The notes under the pieces: model-generated
Seen by the model: only the letters and a program-made list of their open reading frames with translations
Database searches by the model: none
What the model was told of the DNA's origin: nothing
NCBI RefSeq assembly: GCF_025766255.1
Contig: NW_026516907.1
Coordinates: 1 to 26,827 of the forward strand
DNA: 26,827 nt
Reading direction: 5' to 3'
From: Zychaea mexicana
Taxonomy: Eukaryota > Mucoromycota > Mucoromycetes > Mucorales > Lichtheimiaceae
Made by a program: the position numbers and the translations under genes
In this document: piece after piece, positions 1-7,889 of the stretch
Layout: each line of letters opens with the position of its first letter
Position numbering within the stretch: position 1 is the first letter of the stretch

Positions 1-54
1 TATACTTTCACTTTTGTATACATATCATTTTAGATTTCTTATTTCTTTCGCACA

Positions 55-180
55 ATGCCTGCCATTAGTAAAACTTATAGTCCGCTATCTTTAACTTCTG
101 TAGGGTTTAGTGTAGTAGCAGTTGTAGCAGTGAGCGAAGCGAACGAGTTTCGGGTTGTAGGTAGGCGTAGCAGTAAGTAA
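55..180 (+). CDS. possible 5' coding exon of a host gene, run into a repeat
   Basis: A 41-codon frame opens at the ATG at 55 after an AT-rich leader and closes with TAA at 178-180. Only about the first 17 codons (Ser, Thr and Pro rich) lie in unique-looking DNA. From about 106 the frame runs into the GC-rich hairpin repeat, so the rest is probably not original protein. It may be the start of the gene whose C-terminal half begins at 1379, since it has the same strand and lies just upstream of the insertion, but no sequence overlap proves this. It could equally be chance. Confidence 0.2.
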   Translation: MPAISKTYSPLSLTSVGFSVVAVVAVSEANEFRVVGRRSSK

Positions 181-344
181 GCTCGCGAAGCGAGCTTTGG
201 TTAGGGTTTAGAAGGGGGGTGTGGGGGGGAACCCCCACCTTGGGGGTCTGGGGGGAACCCCCAGGAAACATCCAATCCGTTGAATGACCCGGAGCGCAGC
301 GAAGGGGCTCATTCAGCCGAGCGAAGCGAGGCAGGTGGATGTTG
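106..344. repeat. GC-rich hairpin cluster
   Basis: A compact GC-rich block sits against AT-rich neighbours. It holds a perfect 8-bp stem with a GAA loop (179-197, AAGCTCGC / GCGAGCTT), runs of CCCCC and GGGGG that can pair with each other (about 212-264), and a longer stem whose arms are TGAATGA and TCATTCA (about 280-316). The motif GCGAAGCGA recurs around 134-142, 184-193 and 320-329. It ends exactly where the AT-rich element at 345 begins, so it either inserted next to that element or came with it. Such clusters resemble the mobile GC clusters or double-hairpin elements of some fungal mitochondrial genomes; that comparison is inference. Confidence 0.6.
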
Positions 345-373
345 ATAAAAACTATTGGTAATAAATTTTTTGT

Positions 374-990
374 TGGTAAATTTTCCTTTTTATGTCCAAC
401 AATACTTTCTATTTCATATGATGCAGTTGCACACTGTTTACCTTTTATATTTCTTCTTCTTTTTCTAGTACGCTCATTAAAATTAGGAATATCATTATCA
501 TTTTCACTATTTTTTAATTCATCTGATTCACTATCATTATCTATAACCATTGTATTATTTGATACTGTCATATTTAATAAATCATTTTGTAGTTGTACCA
601 TTCTATCAAGTTTATCTTTATTTTGTTTATTACTACTAACAACTATATCAATTAATTTTTTTCAATAGGAAAATCAAAATCATGACTATGCCATAATTTA
701 TGGTGAGGTAAAACAGGTATATTAAATAATTCAACGAATTTTGTAATATTCTTTAATAAACAAGCTACTTGAAATTGGAGGTTATAAAATTTAATATTAT
801 CTATTTTTACAATTGATTTATTATTATTAAATCGATAAAATTTATTGCCAATTTCAGAAAACTGATTTTCAATTTTACTTCTAAAGCTTCCAAATGTATT
901 ATTAAAATGTTCTTCAGTAATAGTTAGATTTTCATTTATATTTTTACGTATTGGATAAACAAAGTTATCATTGTTAAAATCATATCCAAA
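374..990 (-). pseudogene. C-terminal fragment of chromodomain-type DDE transposase
   Basis: Read on the minus strand, the fragment begins with a stretch rich in Asn, Phe and Tyr followed by VYPIRK. It continues through the FGSFR..IE block that carries the third catalytic acid in the intact relative at 1836-3380, then the HHKLW block, an acidic Asp/Ser/Glu linker, a basic RTRKRRR segment and the first residues of a chromodomain (SYEIESIVGHKK). The frame shifts by one base at the seven-T run 656-662, and the chromodomain is cut short by the terminal repeat. Both lesions are shared with the copy at 26129-26748, so they predate duplication. Both N-terminal catalytic Asp residues are absent. Non-functional. 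Confidence 0.75.
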
Positions 991-1359
991 ATAAATGATG
1001 ATATAATCATTTTATTTTACCAATGAAATTTTTAATTTCATTTTTTTATTAGTCAAATATTAAAATATAAATTAAGAAATAAATTTTATTTATTTCTACT
1101 AGTAGAAATGGGATTAACCCATTTCTTTTTTAAAACTTTTAGAAAATATAAAAAACCAATAATTAATTATTGGATTTTTTAATTGTTTTGAAATAATGTG
1201 CCAAAAAAATATTTGTAGTTACACAAATATCTTGGCATTAATTATTTCTAGAAGTAATAGATAAATAATTTTGCAAACATTTATGTTTACTAACAATTAT
1301 ATTTCTTTTTATTTAAACATTGAAAAACAATTATTTTTAATAAAAATAATTATGTTTTT
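988..1359. repeat. chain of nine consecutive or overlapping hairpins
   Basis: Nearly every base of this AT-rich 372-bp stretch falls in an inverted repeat: 988-1018; 1019-1053 (inner stem TGAAAT/ATTTCA); 1076-1096 (GAAATAAA/TTTATTTC); 1092-1109, a perfect 18-bp palindrome centred on ACTAGT; 1105-1125 (GAAATGGG/CCCATTTC); 1156-1173, a perfect 18-bp palindrome starting CCAATAATT; 1190-1248, a long interrupted stem with GCCAA/TTGGC and ATATTTGT/ACAAATAT; 1275-1288 (AAACAT/ATGTTT); 1323-1359 (AATTATTTTT/AAAAATAATT). Neighbouring stems share arms at 1092-1096 and 1105-1109, so some are mutually exclusive. The first two also occur at the window's right end (from 26739), one of them as a better palindrome. 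Confidence 0.75.
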
Positions 1360-1835
1360 GTAACCAACAAGGTAATACAGTACCCACTATCCTGTCGTGC
1401 TCCCATTTACGAAGGGGACCATGAAGACCAACAAAAAAGGGTAAGCACAGGAAAGAAAATGTATAAAAGTAATTCTACTGATATTTTCATTGCAAAGAAC
1501 CGATGGACAAGCCCAAGGTTCAGCCGACTTGCGATTTTCTGATCTGTCAATAAATTTCGCATACAGTGGTTTACGCGAACAGGGCTTGTTGATCACGGAA
1601 ATCAAACCACCTCACAAGATAAGGACTGGAAGTAGACCAGATCTGGTGAAGCTCGCCAACGAGATGAAGGCGTCGATCGATAAGATGGTGGAGGATGGCT
1701 GTGATGACAAAGATATAGGCAACTAGTTGTTAAAGATAGTACTCAGTTGAATTGATAGAATCCATTATATCTTATCAACTAAATATAATTAAAAAAATCA
1801 AAAAAACTGAATTTTTTTCTAATAAAAAAAACAAG

Positions 1836-3380
1836 ATGGATAAAAAATTTGATGATAATATTAATCATGAAGTTAATGAGATTATTATAAATGAATGGCA
1901 ATTTTTGAATAATAATTGGCCTATTATGTATAATAAATATAAGCATAGAACAGAGATTAAAGATGTAGACTTTATTGATGATATTAAAATAGAACTAAAA
2001 AATAAAATTGGTTATGTGGCAGTATTTTTTTTCCTTACTATGCTGTATGGTGTTTGTGAATATCCTGGACCATATAGTGAGTTAGAAAAAGGATTAGTAA
2101 TATTATATCATTTAGTATGTGGTGAAACAGGTCAATATATGAATAGATATATGAAATATTCTTCCTTTTATGCTATATATCAAAAGTTTTAGATAGATAA
2201 TTATAAAGTTTTAAATAAAAAAGTTGATGAATTTTTATCCAAAATGTTTTCATCTCCAAAATTAAGAATTTATAGTGCATTAAAAAGAAATCCTAAACAA
2301 TTTAAACATGTGACACTGATTATAGATGGACATGATTCTAAAATCAACTATGTTAATACAAATATTAAAAGGGAAAAATTATATTCCTACAAGCTAAAAA
2401 AACCTGGATGTAGAACTCAAATTATTTGTGATATAAATGAAATGATTTTGTGGGTATCTAAAAGTGAATTTTGTAGTGAAAGTTCTGATGGTAATATGTT
2501 TTTAAATATGAAGTTATATAATAAATTGTATATTACAGATTGTTTAGCTATGGATGGAGGTTATCTATTATTTTTAAATCAATTTTATCAAATTTCAGAA
2601 GAAAAAGGAAAGTCATACTCAGATGATAATTTTATTTATCCTATTAGAAAAGATATTGGAGTTGATTTAACTTATCATGAAACACATTATAATGATATTT
2701 TTGGAAGTTTTAGATCTATTATCGAAAATGAATTTTCAGTATTGGGTAGTAAATTTAATAGGTTTAATAATAATCATAAGGCTACAAAAATGCATGATAT
2801 AAAGCATTATAATTTACAATTTAAAGTAGCTTGCTTATTTAAAAATTTACATAAATTTATAGATGACTTTGGTATTAATATTCAATCTCATCATAAATTA
2901 TGGGAAACAAAAGGTTTTAATTTCTCTATTGAAGGAAAAATGATAGATATTGTTATATCAAATGAAATTAAAGTTAAAGAAAAAACCAAACGAATTGAAG
3001 AACTACAACAAAAATTACTATCAATGGAATTAAATGATGATATTGATATTATAATTAGTGAACATGAAATGGATGTTGATAATAATAGTTCTGATTCTGA
3101 ATTAGATGTTCCAAAGGAATATAATAAAAATAAAAGAAAAAGAAATAAAGGTAAAAATAAAGTTACTGATATAAATAAATTTAGAAATAATGATAAAAAG
3201 GTATATGAAATTGAACGCATTATTGGTCATAAAGTTATTGATAATGAATATCAGTTTTTGATTAAATAGAAAGATTATTCTGACAATGATAATAGTTGGA
3301 TTTCTATTAATGAATTTAATCAAAAAGATATGTTAAAAAAGTATACTAATCAAAACCAATTAGTTATTACTTTAAATTAA
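1836..3380 (+). pseudogene. DDE transposase with C-terminal chromodomain, two in-frame TAG codons
   Basis: One frame runs 514 codons from the ATG at 1836 to TAA at 3378-3380, broken only by TAG at 2190-2192 and 3267-3269. A DDE_Tnp_4/Harbinger-type core is visible: LIIDGHDSKI (Asp near residues 164 and 167), ITDCLAMDGGY (Asp 235 and 240), and FGSFRSIIENEF (Glu near 297). A long Lys/Asp-rich linker and basic segment KRKRNKGK follow. The tail is a chromodomain, YEIERIIGHK...YQFLIK-stop-KDYSDNDNSW, in which the stop falls exactly where chromodomains have Trp, so TGG became TAG. The protein would cut and paste the element, with the chromodomain perhaps steering insertion to modified histones (inference). 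Readthrough is unlikely because other genes here end with TAG. Confidence 0.85.
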
Positions 3381-3514
3381 TTTGACACTCTACCCTATAT
3401 AACAAAATAATTCATAATATTTAAAGACATATTTGGTGTCTTTTTTTTTATTTAGTTATTAAGTAACTTTTCAATAATTTTTCCAAGATTAATATTTCTG
3501 CTATTACATATATA

Positions 3515-4309
3515 CAGTGGACCCCCGCTTTTTTCAAGGCTGCCATTCCTGAGCACTCTTGAAAATAAAGCGGGTTTGAATTTCATCGGGGGAAGGGTAG
3601 CAGCAGCAATCTTCCGGATAAACTTTTAAAATTTAGCTGAAACTTTCTCACTACTGTACAGTACTGTTTCTAAATCCATACTGCCACATGCTTTTTTGCT
3701 TTATATTATATGGAATATATATTTTCTACAATTACCTGACACACAGCTCTACTTGTTTAAGATTTTGATAAACATATAATGACTTCCCTAGTTTCTCTTG
3801 AGATCCGATCTTATCAATTACTTGCTCCAATAAATAAAGAAAAAACGAATGACAGCCGTGAGAAGCCAGCAAACTCACTTCTGAAACAACACCATTCACT
3901 ACTTGAGATCAGTCTTATCTGCTTTTTAGAGGAAGGCTCCCTCAAAGAAAGGCTTAGACAAGTGAGAGACCACTTGGGCCAACAGCAAATAAATGGGACA
4001 CAGAGCACCTTAACCTCTTTTTTTAGAGCATAATAATAGGCATACATGGTCATAAACGTAGATATACACCTCAAATTCGCAAATTGTATTAGAAATATTC
4101 ATACATCTTTATATGAATACCATCCACATGATGTTGCAAAATATAGATACTTCACCCCCGTATAGAGTTCAAGGGTAAAAGATATATTGAAAATGAAAAA
4201 TAACGAGGTATTGAAAAATTTATTAATGATTTTGGGTCATTCCCTGGAAATTTCTTGAAAAAGCCCGGGTATTGAAACGAATGGGGTTGAAAAATTCGGG
4301 GGTCCACTG
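3515..4309. mobile_element. pogo/Tc1-type deletion derivative
   Basis: It is bounded by TA duplications (3513-3514, 4310-4311) with terminal inverted repeats starting CAGTGGACCCCCG. It sits between the two convergent genes of the AT-rich element, so it is the younger insertion. Its 795 bp are too short for a full pogo transposase, but an internal frame on plus keeps what looks like the transposase C-terminus. Subterminal DNA repeats the motif TTGAAAAA..CCCGGG near the right end (4254-4300). Confidence 0.8.
3779..4033 (+). pseudogene. C-terminal remnant of pogo-type transposase with a PIP-box-like end
   Basis: An 84-codon frame lies inside the pogo derivative. The last residues read QSTLTSFFRA, which fits the PCNA-interacting (PIP) box pattern Q-x-x-[ILM]-x-x-F-F. 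Pogo and Tigger transposases are known to carry a PIP box at or near the C-terminus, so this is most simply the tail of the ancestral transposase; upstream is a charged helical stretch. The DNA-binding and DDE domains are gone. A chance frame cannot be excluded, but the placement of the motif at the very end argues for a real remnant. Confidence 0.5.
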
Positions 4310-4379
4310 TACTTTTTTTTTATTTTTTTTATATCTTTCTTATTTTTTCTGTTTTTTTCTACCAATTTTATAAAGTTAT

Positions 4380-4739
4380 TTATTTTTTCTCTCTTTTTTT
4401 TGGTATATGTAGCTTACTATATTTTGAACATAAATAATCTGGCTTATTATCACCAATATTTGTCCGTATTTTCTTATGACACATATACCCTTCTTTTTTT
4501 CCTCTTTTATGAACATAGGTACATATATTAGGTGATGTGTTTTCATACCAAAAATGATTAGTTTTTGTTATTTCTATTTTTTCTTCAATGATGGTTTTCA
4601 TCATTTTTTGTTTTTTTTCTTTTGTATTACATATAATTTCATCATCAAAGTATTTTTCCATCACTTGATCCATAATATCTTTAATAGATTTAACTATAGA
4701 TTGTTTGCATACAAGAAATTCAGTATTTAATAAAGTCAT
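4380..4739 (-). CDS. small Cys/His zinc-motif protein of the AT-rich element
   Basis: An intact 119-residue frame, convergent with the chromodomain transposase. The N-terminal half is charged and helical (starts MTLLNTEFL). The C-terminal half holds the family signature CTYVHKRGKKEGYMCHKKIR, then DYLCSKYSKLHI and a basic tail, giving three Cys plus His as possible zinc ligands. Two homologues occur in the window (5540-6010 and 19537-19936) and all three align from their first Met, which supports this start. The position next to a transposase suggests a DNA-binding or regulatory partner, in the place a Myb-like protein takes in ordinary Harbinger elements; that role is inference. The family is not one I recognise with confidence. 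Confidence 0.75.
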   Translation of the reverse strand: MTLLNTEFLVCKQSIVKSIKDIMDQVMEKYFDDEIICNTKEKKQKMMKTIIEEKIEITKTNHFWYENTSPNICTYVHKRGKKEGYMCHKKIRTNIGDNKPDYLCSKYSKLHIPKKREKK

Positions 4740-5310
4740 TGTGAAATTTTATCAAATCTTTTGATATTTATCTTTTTTATAAAATTAAAATTCAATTTTT
4801 ATTTAATTTTAAAGTTGATAAAATAATTTTCAGTTGCTACTTATTTCTGAGTTTTAAAATTAGTTACTAGTCTCCATAAGCGTTTTTGGTCTACAGTGGT
4901 CCCCCGCTTTTTGCAGCCCCACTTTTTACAGATCCTCAGTTTTTGCAGATTTTTTTGGAGCATACCCGCTCATCACTTAATAAAATTGCAGTTTCCTCAC
5001 TTTTTGCATTTTGCAGGCCAAAAATGGGGACCTGCAATTTTCTACTATGGAGACTAGATTACATATTGTTAATTTGGGTTATTGTATGAATTTAATTCAA
5101 AATTATGGATTAGATATTTAAAGAAAGAAATAAATTTTAAAATGAAAAAGAACTATATTAATAGAAAATAATAAACAAATTAATAAAATTAAAACTTTAT
5201 TATTTTTTTAAAACAAAGACAAGAAATATAAAAATTTAGAACTAAAAAAAAATTATTTATTTCTGAATTATATTTTTGAATATAAAGAATTTTAATTTCG
5301 TCTAATCAAA

Positions 5311-5404
5311 CATAAAAATATATTAAAATTGAAACTTAATTTTAAAAGAAAATAAAACATAAAAATATATTAAAATTGAAATTTAATTTTAAAAGAAAAT
5401 AAAA
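5311..5404. repeat. two tandem 47-bp repeats
   Basis: The units 5311-5357 and 5358-5404 differ at one base (C to T) and begin CATAAAAATATATT; a third CAT starts at 5405. They lie about 135 bp upstream of the zinc-motif gene's ATG, so they may be part of its promoter region. Confidence 0.85.
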
Positions 5405-5539
5405 CATCCTTTAGATTGTGGAACATCTCATAGTCTGATATTTACAAATCAAATTTGGAGTTTTTAATTGTGCATATTAAAATAACTTATTTTAAAAACA
5501 AAATTGAATTTTCTTTATATTATAAAAAGTGCTCTCAAA

Positions 5540-6010
5540 ATGGTTTGCCTAAATGAATTTCTCTCCATCAACTATATCCAATTATGTACAAATTTATGCA
5601 ACGAACTAGATGTTTTTATGCAATCTGAATTTAATCATTTTATTGAAAAAAACATAATTGAAAAAGTTAATAAAAAAGTTAATAGAAAAATAAAAAATCT
5701 TTTTTCTAGTGACTATTTTTTATATCTATCTATTAATAATAATTTCTACACACATAAATTTAAACGTGGAAAAAGAGAAGGTGAATTTTGTGTTAAAAAG
5801 ATTAGAACAAATCTAGATGGGAATAAAAAAGATTACCTTTGTTGTTCTCATAGTCCTAATCATATAAAAAAGAAAAAAAATACTAAAAAAATAAATAAAA
5901 ATAATATAAAAGATTCATTGGAACCTCAAGAGGGTCAACAAAATATAAATGTTTTGCCAGATAAATCCTTAAATATATTAAATTATAAAATAAAAAACAG
6001 AAAAAATTAA
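5540..6010 (+). CDS. zinc-motif protein, second copy
   Basis: A 156-residue intact frame from the ATG at 5540; an in-frame TTG 12 codons upstream is not needed because the two homologues also begin at this Met (MVCLNEFLS here, MVALNDYLL and MTLLNTEFL elsewhere). Order: a helical N-terminus, a Lys-rich coil, SSDYFLYLS, then the signature HKFKRGKREGEFCVKKIRTN and DYLCCSHSPNHI, then a long Lys/Asn tail. The first Cys of the homologue at 4380-4739 is replaced by Tyr/His, so ligands would be His, Cys, Cys, His. It is the sole gene of a transposon that has lost its transposase, so it has remained open although it cannot serve movement by itself. Function unknown. Confidence 0.75.
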   Translation: MVCLNEFLSINYIQLCTNLCNELDVFMQSEFNHFIEKNIIEKVNKKVNRKIKNLFSSDYFLYLSINNNFYTHKFKRGKREGEFCVKKIRTNLDGNKKDYLCCSHSPNHIKKKKNTKKINKNNIKDSLEPQEGQQNINVLPDKSLNILNYKIKNRKN

Positions 6011-6880
6011 AGAAGAGAAAAAAAACAAAAACAATTTATATAGGAAATAGTGGAAAGTTAAATTTTGATAATATTGTAGAATATATTTAAATATAATAAA
6101 AAAAAAAGAATAGAAATATATTAATTTTACTATAGCTACAGTATCTCATTTAAAGGTAATATAAAAAAAAAATAAAAACTTGAGCAAGATAATATACTTT
6201 TATTGGAATTAGAAGAATATGAAACCTTATAGATTTGCTCAAAATCTATAATTATGATCTAATCCTCTATTAACTCGAGAGCCTGGGACATAGAGTCTTG
6301 AACCAGTGACATCTACATGTAATGTTAATAGATAGTGTCCTTTTGCTCGTCAGTAAGCTTTGGGTATTTTGCATTTACTATAGTGGTGTGGAGGTGTCGC
6401 TAGTGCAGTATATAAACATCAAGAATGAGATGACAGCCTTTTATATAAGAGTTGATTTTTAATAAGTAGCCTCAGTACAACACCGATATCTTTTTATTGG
6501 TTTACTATCATTGACACTTGATTAACATAATAGACTCAGTCTGTGTAACATCTCATACTCATCCTCACTTTTTGCAGTTCCCCACTTTTTGCAGTTTTTT
6601 CCACTAAAAACCGCTGCTGCAAAAAGCGGGGGACCACTGTATTAATCGAAGGTAAGTAATGTTAGACTTTCATAACCTGTAACACATGACCAGGATACAA
6701 AGGTTGCTTTGAGCATGGTCCTAACAGGTGAATATAGGATTCAGATGCACCTTGTTTGGAATGGACCTTATCTACCAAGCAACATATCGACTTGTGCCCA
6801 TATCTGTATTCTTCCTTCCCCAGGATCACCACGACTTTATTCGCTTGCCCAATTGCTACGCTGCTTTGACCACCATGCGG

Positions 6881-6953
6881 GTAAAATTCTTTTTTACTCT
6901 TTTATGCGCCAGTTCAAGTTACACGTTTGTATTAATGCTAACAATTTACGCAG
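6881..6953 (+). other. intron of the interrupted host-family gene
   Basis: The donor GTAAAATTC at 6881, branch site TGCTAAC at 6936-6942 and acceptor TTACGCAG ending at 6953 flank exons that join in phase: ACC ATG CGG | TCC TTG GTT. The downstream exon then stays open to TGA at 7101-7103. This is the clearest sign that the organism is eukaryotic and fungal-like. Confidence 0.8.
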
Positions 6954-7103
6954 TCCTTGGTTTTGGCGAACGCTGATCGCTGCTTTGCCTTCCACCGTTT
7001 AAAAAAGCGTATAACCCTTCGTGCCGACTACATTGTCCGCTCTTACACACCACCAAAATCCAAGAGACAGGAGTCAAGCAAGGAATCCACCAGTACCCAT
7101 TGA

Positions 7104-7785
7104 TCTCTCTGTATTACTTTTATTATCATCACCTTCACCAAAAATTTTCTCCACACCCGTTCAATTTCATCATACCTTCTTAATACCATTCACCTCCACC
7201 ATCAAAGCTTTCTCAACTCTCATACAAGCATTATTTTTCTTACCCAATAAATAATTTCACTCATCCTGCTTACCACAGTTTATCCAAAGACCAGCGTAAT
7301 TGAACATTCTTTTCATCTAAACGACCATGACCATCCACCATCCCTTCATATACATTTGTTGCTCCCGCTCTCCCTTGCCTCCACTCGGTTTCGAAAACAA
7401 CTCACAATCATCTCCTAAGTATACAAGTGATACTACCCTTTTTACATGTCGATAGGTGACAAAGCGGTTTGCCAAGGCAAGCATTGGCGTGCGGATGATC
7501 AGGAGTAGGATATCTGTTGCTGCTTGAATATTCTTTGAAGAACTTGCAGGCGACCAAAGTGGGATACAAAAAAGAGCGATGCAGCCTTGATCATCGACGA
7601 TAATAAGCCATATTTCAAGTGCTGTACTATGAATTTTCTCCAGATGCATCATGATTTGTAAATCCTTCTGTAACATCAAATGCTTTCTTGATCAACATTA
7701 AGTTTGGATAATCCATTGTTTATTCCCTTGTGATTACCTATCCACCATCTTCATCTCAGTCACTTACTGCTGAGGGTACAAACTT
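7104..7785. other. 3' untranslated and intergenic sequence without a recognisable gene
   Basis: A polyadenylation-type AATAAA lies at 7246-7251, 143 bp past the stop of the host-family gene. The first 140 bp are pyrimidine-rich with CACC and TTCACC runs. A 120-codon minus-strand frame (7317-7679) has no recognisable domain and no introns or partner, and I do not call it a gene. Confidence 0.5.
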
Positions 7786-7889
7786 AGCGCATATGCTGCA
7801 AGGCTTTGTCGCGTTTGATAGTCCTGTCACATTAACTCACCCGGAGTTATTCCTTGTTGAGGATCAGAAAGCAGCTGGCCCCTGGAAAA

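Larger units (their letters stand above)
345..1370 (-). mobile_element. AT-rich chromodomain-transposase element, deletion derivative (copy 1)
   Basis: This AT-rich insert opens with a palindromic terminal sequence (AACAAATTTTTTGTTGG-like, 351-377) and ends near 1370 with a related inverted motif (GTAACCAACAA). Its first 740 bp match the sequence at 26096-26827 in the same orientation at about 99 percent identity. Inside is only the distal part of a DDE transposase gene on the minus strand (374-990); the catalytic N-terminal half is missing and a chain of hairpins (988-1359) stands in its place. It cannot encode a working transposase, so any movement would need a helper. The right end lies against an exon of the interrupted host gene, or its acceptor site at 1379-1380. 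Confidence 0.65.
1718..4875 (+). mobile_element. AT-rich Harbinger-like element with chromodomain transposase and zinc-motif partner
   Basis: The boundaries are fixed by the host reading frame and by a 3-bp duplication, ATA (1715-1717 and 4876-4878), typical of PIF/Harbinger. The ends are imperfect inverted repeats: GGCAACTAGT at the left and, read inward from the right, GGAGACTAGT; both reach ACTCAG at position 29. Contents: a transposase on plus (1836-3380) and a small Cys/His protein on minus (4380-4739), convergent. A pogo-type element (3515-4309) has since inserted between their 3' ends. Without it the element is about 2.36 kb. Base composition is far more AT-rich than the host exons it interrupts, suggesting a different origin or long AT drift. 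Confidence 0.8.
5049..6267 (+). mobile_element. non-autonomous AT-rich Harbinger-like element carrying only the zinc-motif gene
   Basis: The left end reads GGAGACTAGAT, matching the inverted end of the element at 1718-4875 (GGAGACTAGT). The right end, read inward, is GAGGATTAGAT. The flanking duplication is TAT (5046-5048, 6268-6270), again 3 bp. It lies inside the pogo-type element, so it inserted later. The only gene is the zinc-motif protein at 5540-6010; no transposase is left. DNA at 5058-5310 and 6011-6267 is AT-rich without a recognisable gene, apart from an inverted TTGAGCAA/TTGCTCAA pair near 6180 and 6233. Confidence 0.7.
4894..6639. mobile_element. pogo/Tc1-type non-autonomous element containing a nested AT-rich element
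   Basis: Terminal inverted repeats begin CAGTGGTCCCCCGCTTTTTG (4894 onward, and the reverse complement ending at 6639), flanked by TA (4892-4893, 6640-6641). The insertion splits the host-family gene at a CTA codon, and the frame resumes with TTA ATC GAA. Its own sequence is 4894-5045 plus 6268-6639, about 530 bp with no transposase frame, so it is a MITE-like derivative. ACTTTTTGCAG-like repeats fill both subterminal regions, candidate transposase-binding sites. Its end sequence differs slightly from the element at 3515-4309, so they are sister families. Confidence 0.85.
1379..7103 (+). pseudogene. host-family gene (C-terminal nuclease-like domain) split by nested transposons
   Basis: Coding blocks are 1379-1440, 1498-1717, 4879-4893, 6642-6652, 6859 region exon to 6880 (acceptor after ATATAG near 6738), and 6954-7103. 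Introns: 1441-1497 (GTAAGC...AAAG), one from 6653 (GTAAGT), and 6881-6953 with branch site GCTAAC. Removing the elements at 1718-4875 and 4894-6639 with one ATA and one TA duplication gives the unbroken run DISVFGLLIEGFRCTLFGMD across both breakpoints. The protein has a GSADLRF block, then LLITEIKPP 23 residues after the Asp, a D-x(n)-ExK spacing like PD-(D/E)XK nucleases, then SRPDLVKLANEMKASIDKMV. I recall this as a multicopy mucoromycete family of unknown role; the nuclease-like reading is inference. The 5' part is displaced by the element at 345-1370. Inactive here. Confidence 0.7.

Noticed and set aside
181..215. Telomere-like repeat (TTAGGGTTTAG)
   Set aside because: Only one or two partial units, within a GC-rich hairpin block; no array.
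1836..3380. TAG read as an amino acid (variant code), since the transposase has two in-frame TAG codons
   Set aside because: The Harbinger transposase (10980-10982) and the family gene at 13001-13003 end naturally with TAG, and TAA or TGA also interrupt other decayed genes here; mutation is simpler.
4868..5057. 12-bp inverted repeat CTAGTCTCCATA / TATGGAGACTAG as a separate small element
   Set aside because: It is explained by the ends of two AT-rich elements (1718-4875 and 5049-6267) facing each other across the left part of the pogo-type element.
7317..7679. 120-codon minus-strand frame as a gene
   Set aside because: No domain, no splice structure, low-complexity ends and decayed surroundings; not supported beyond being open.
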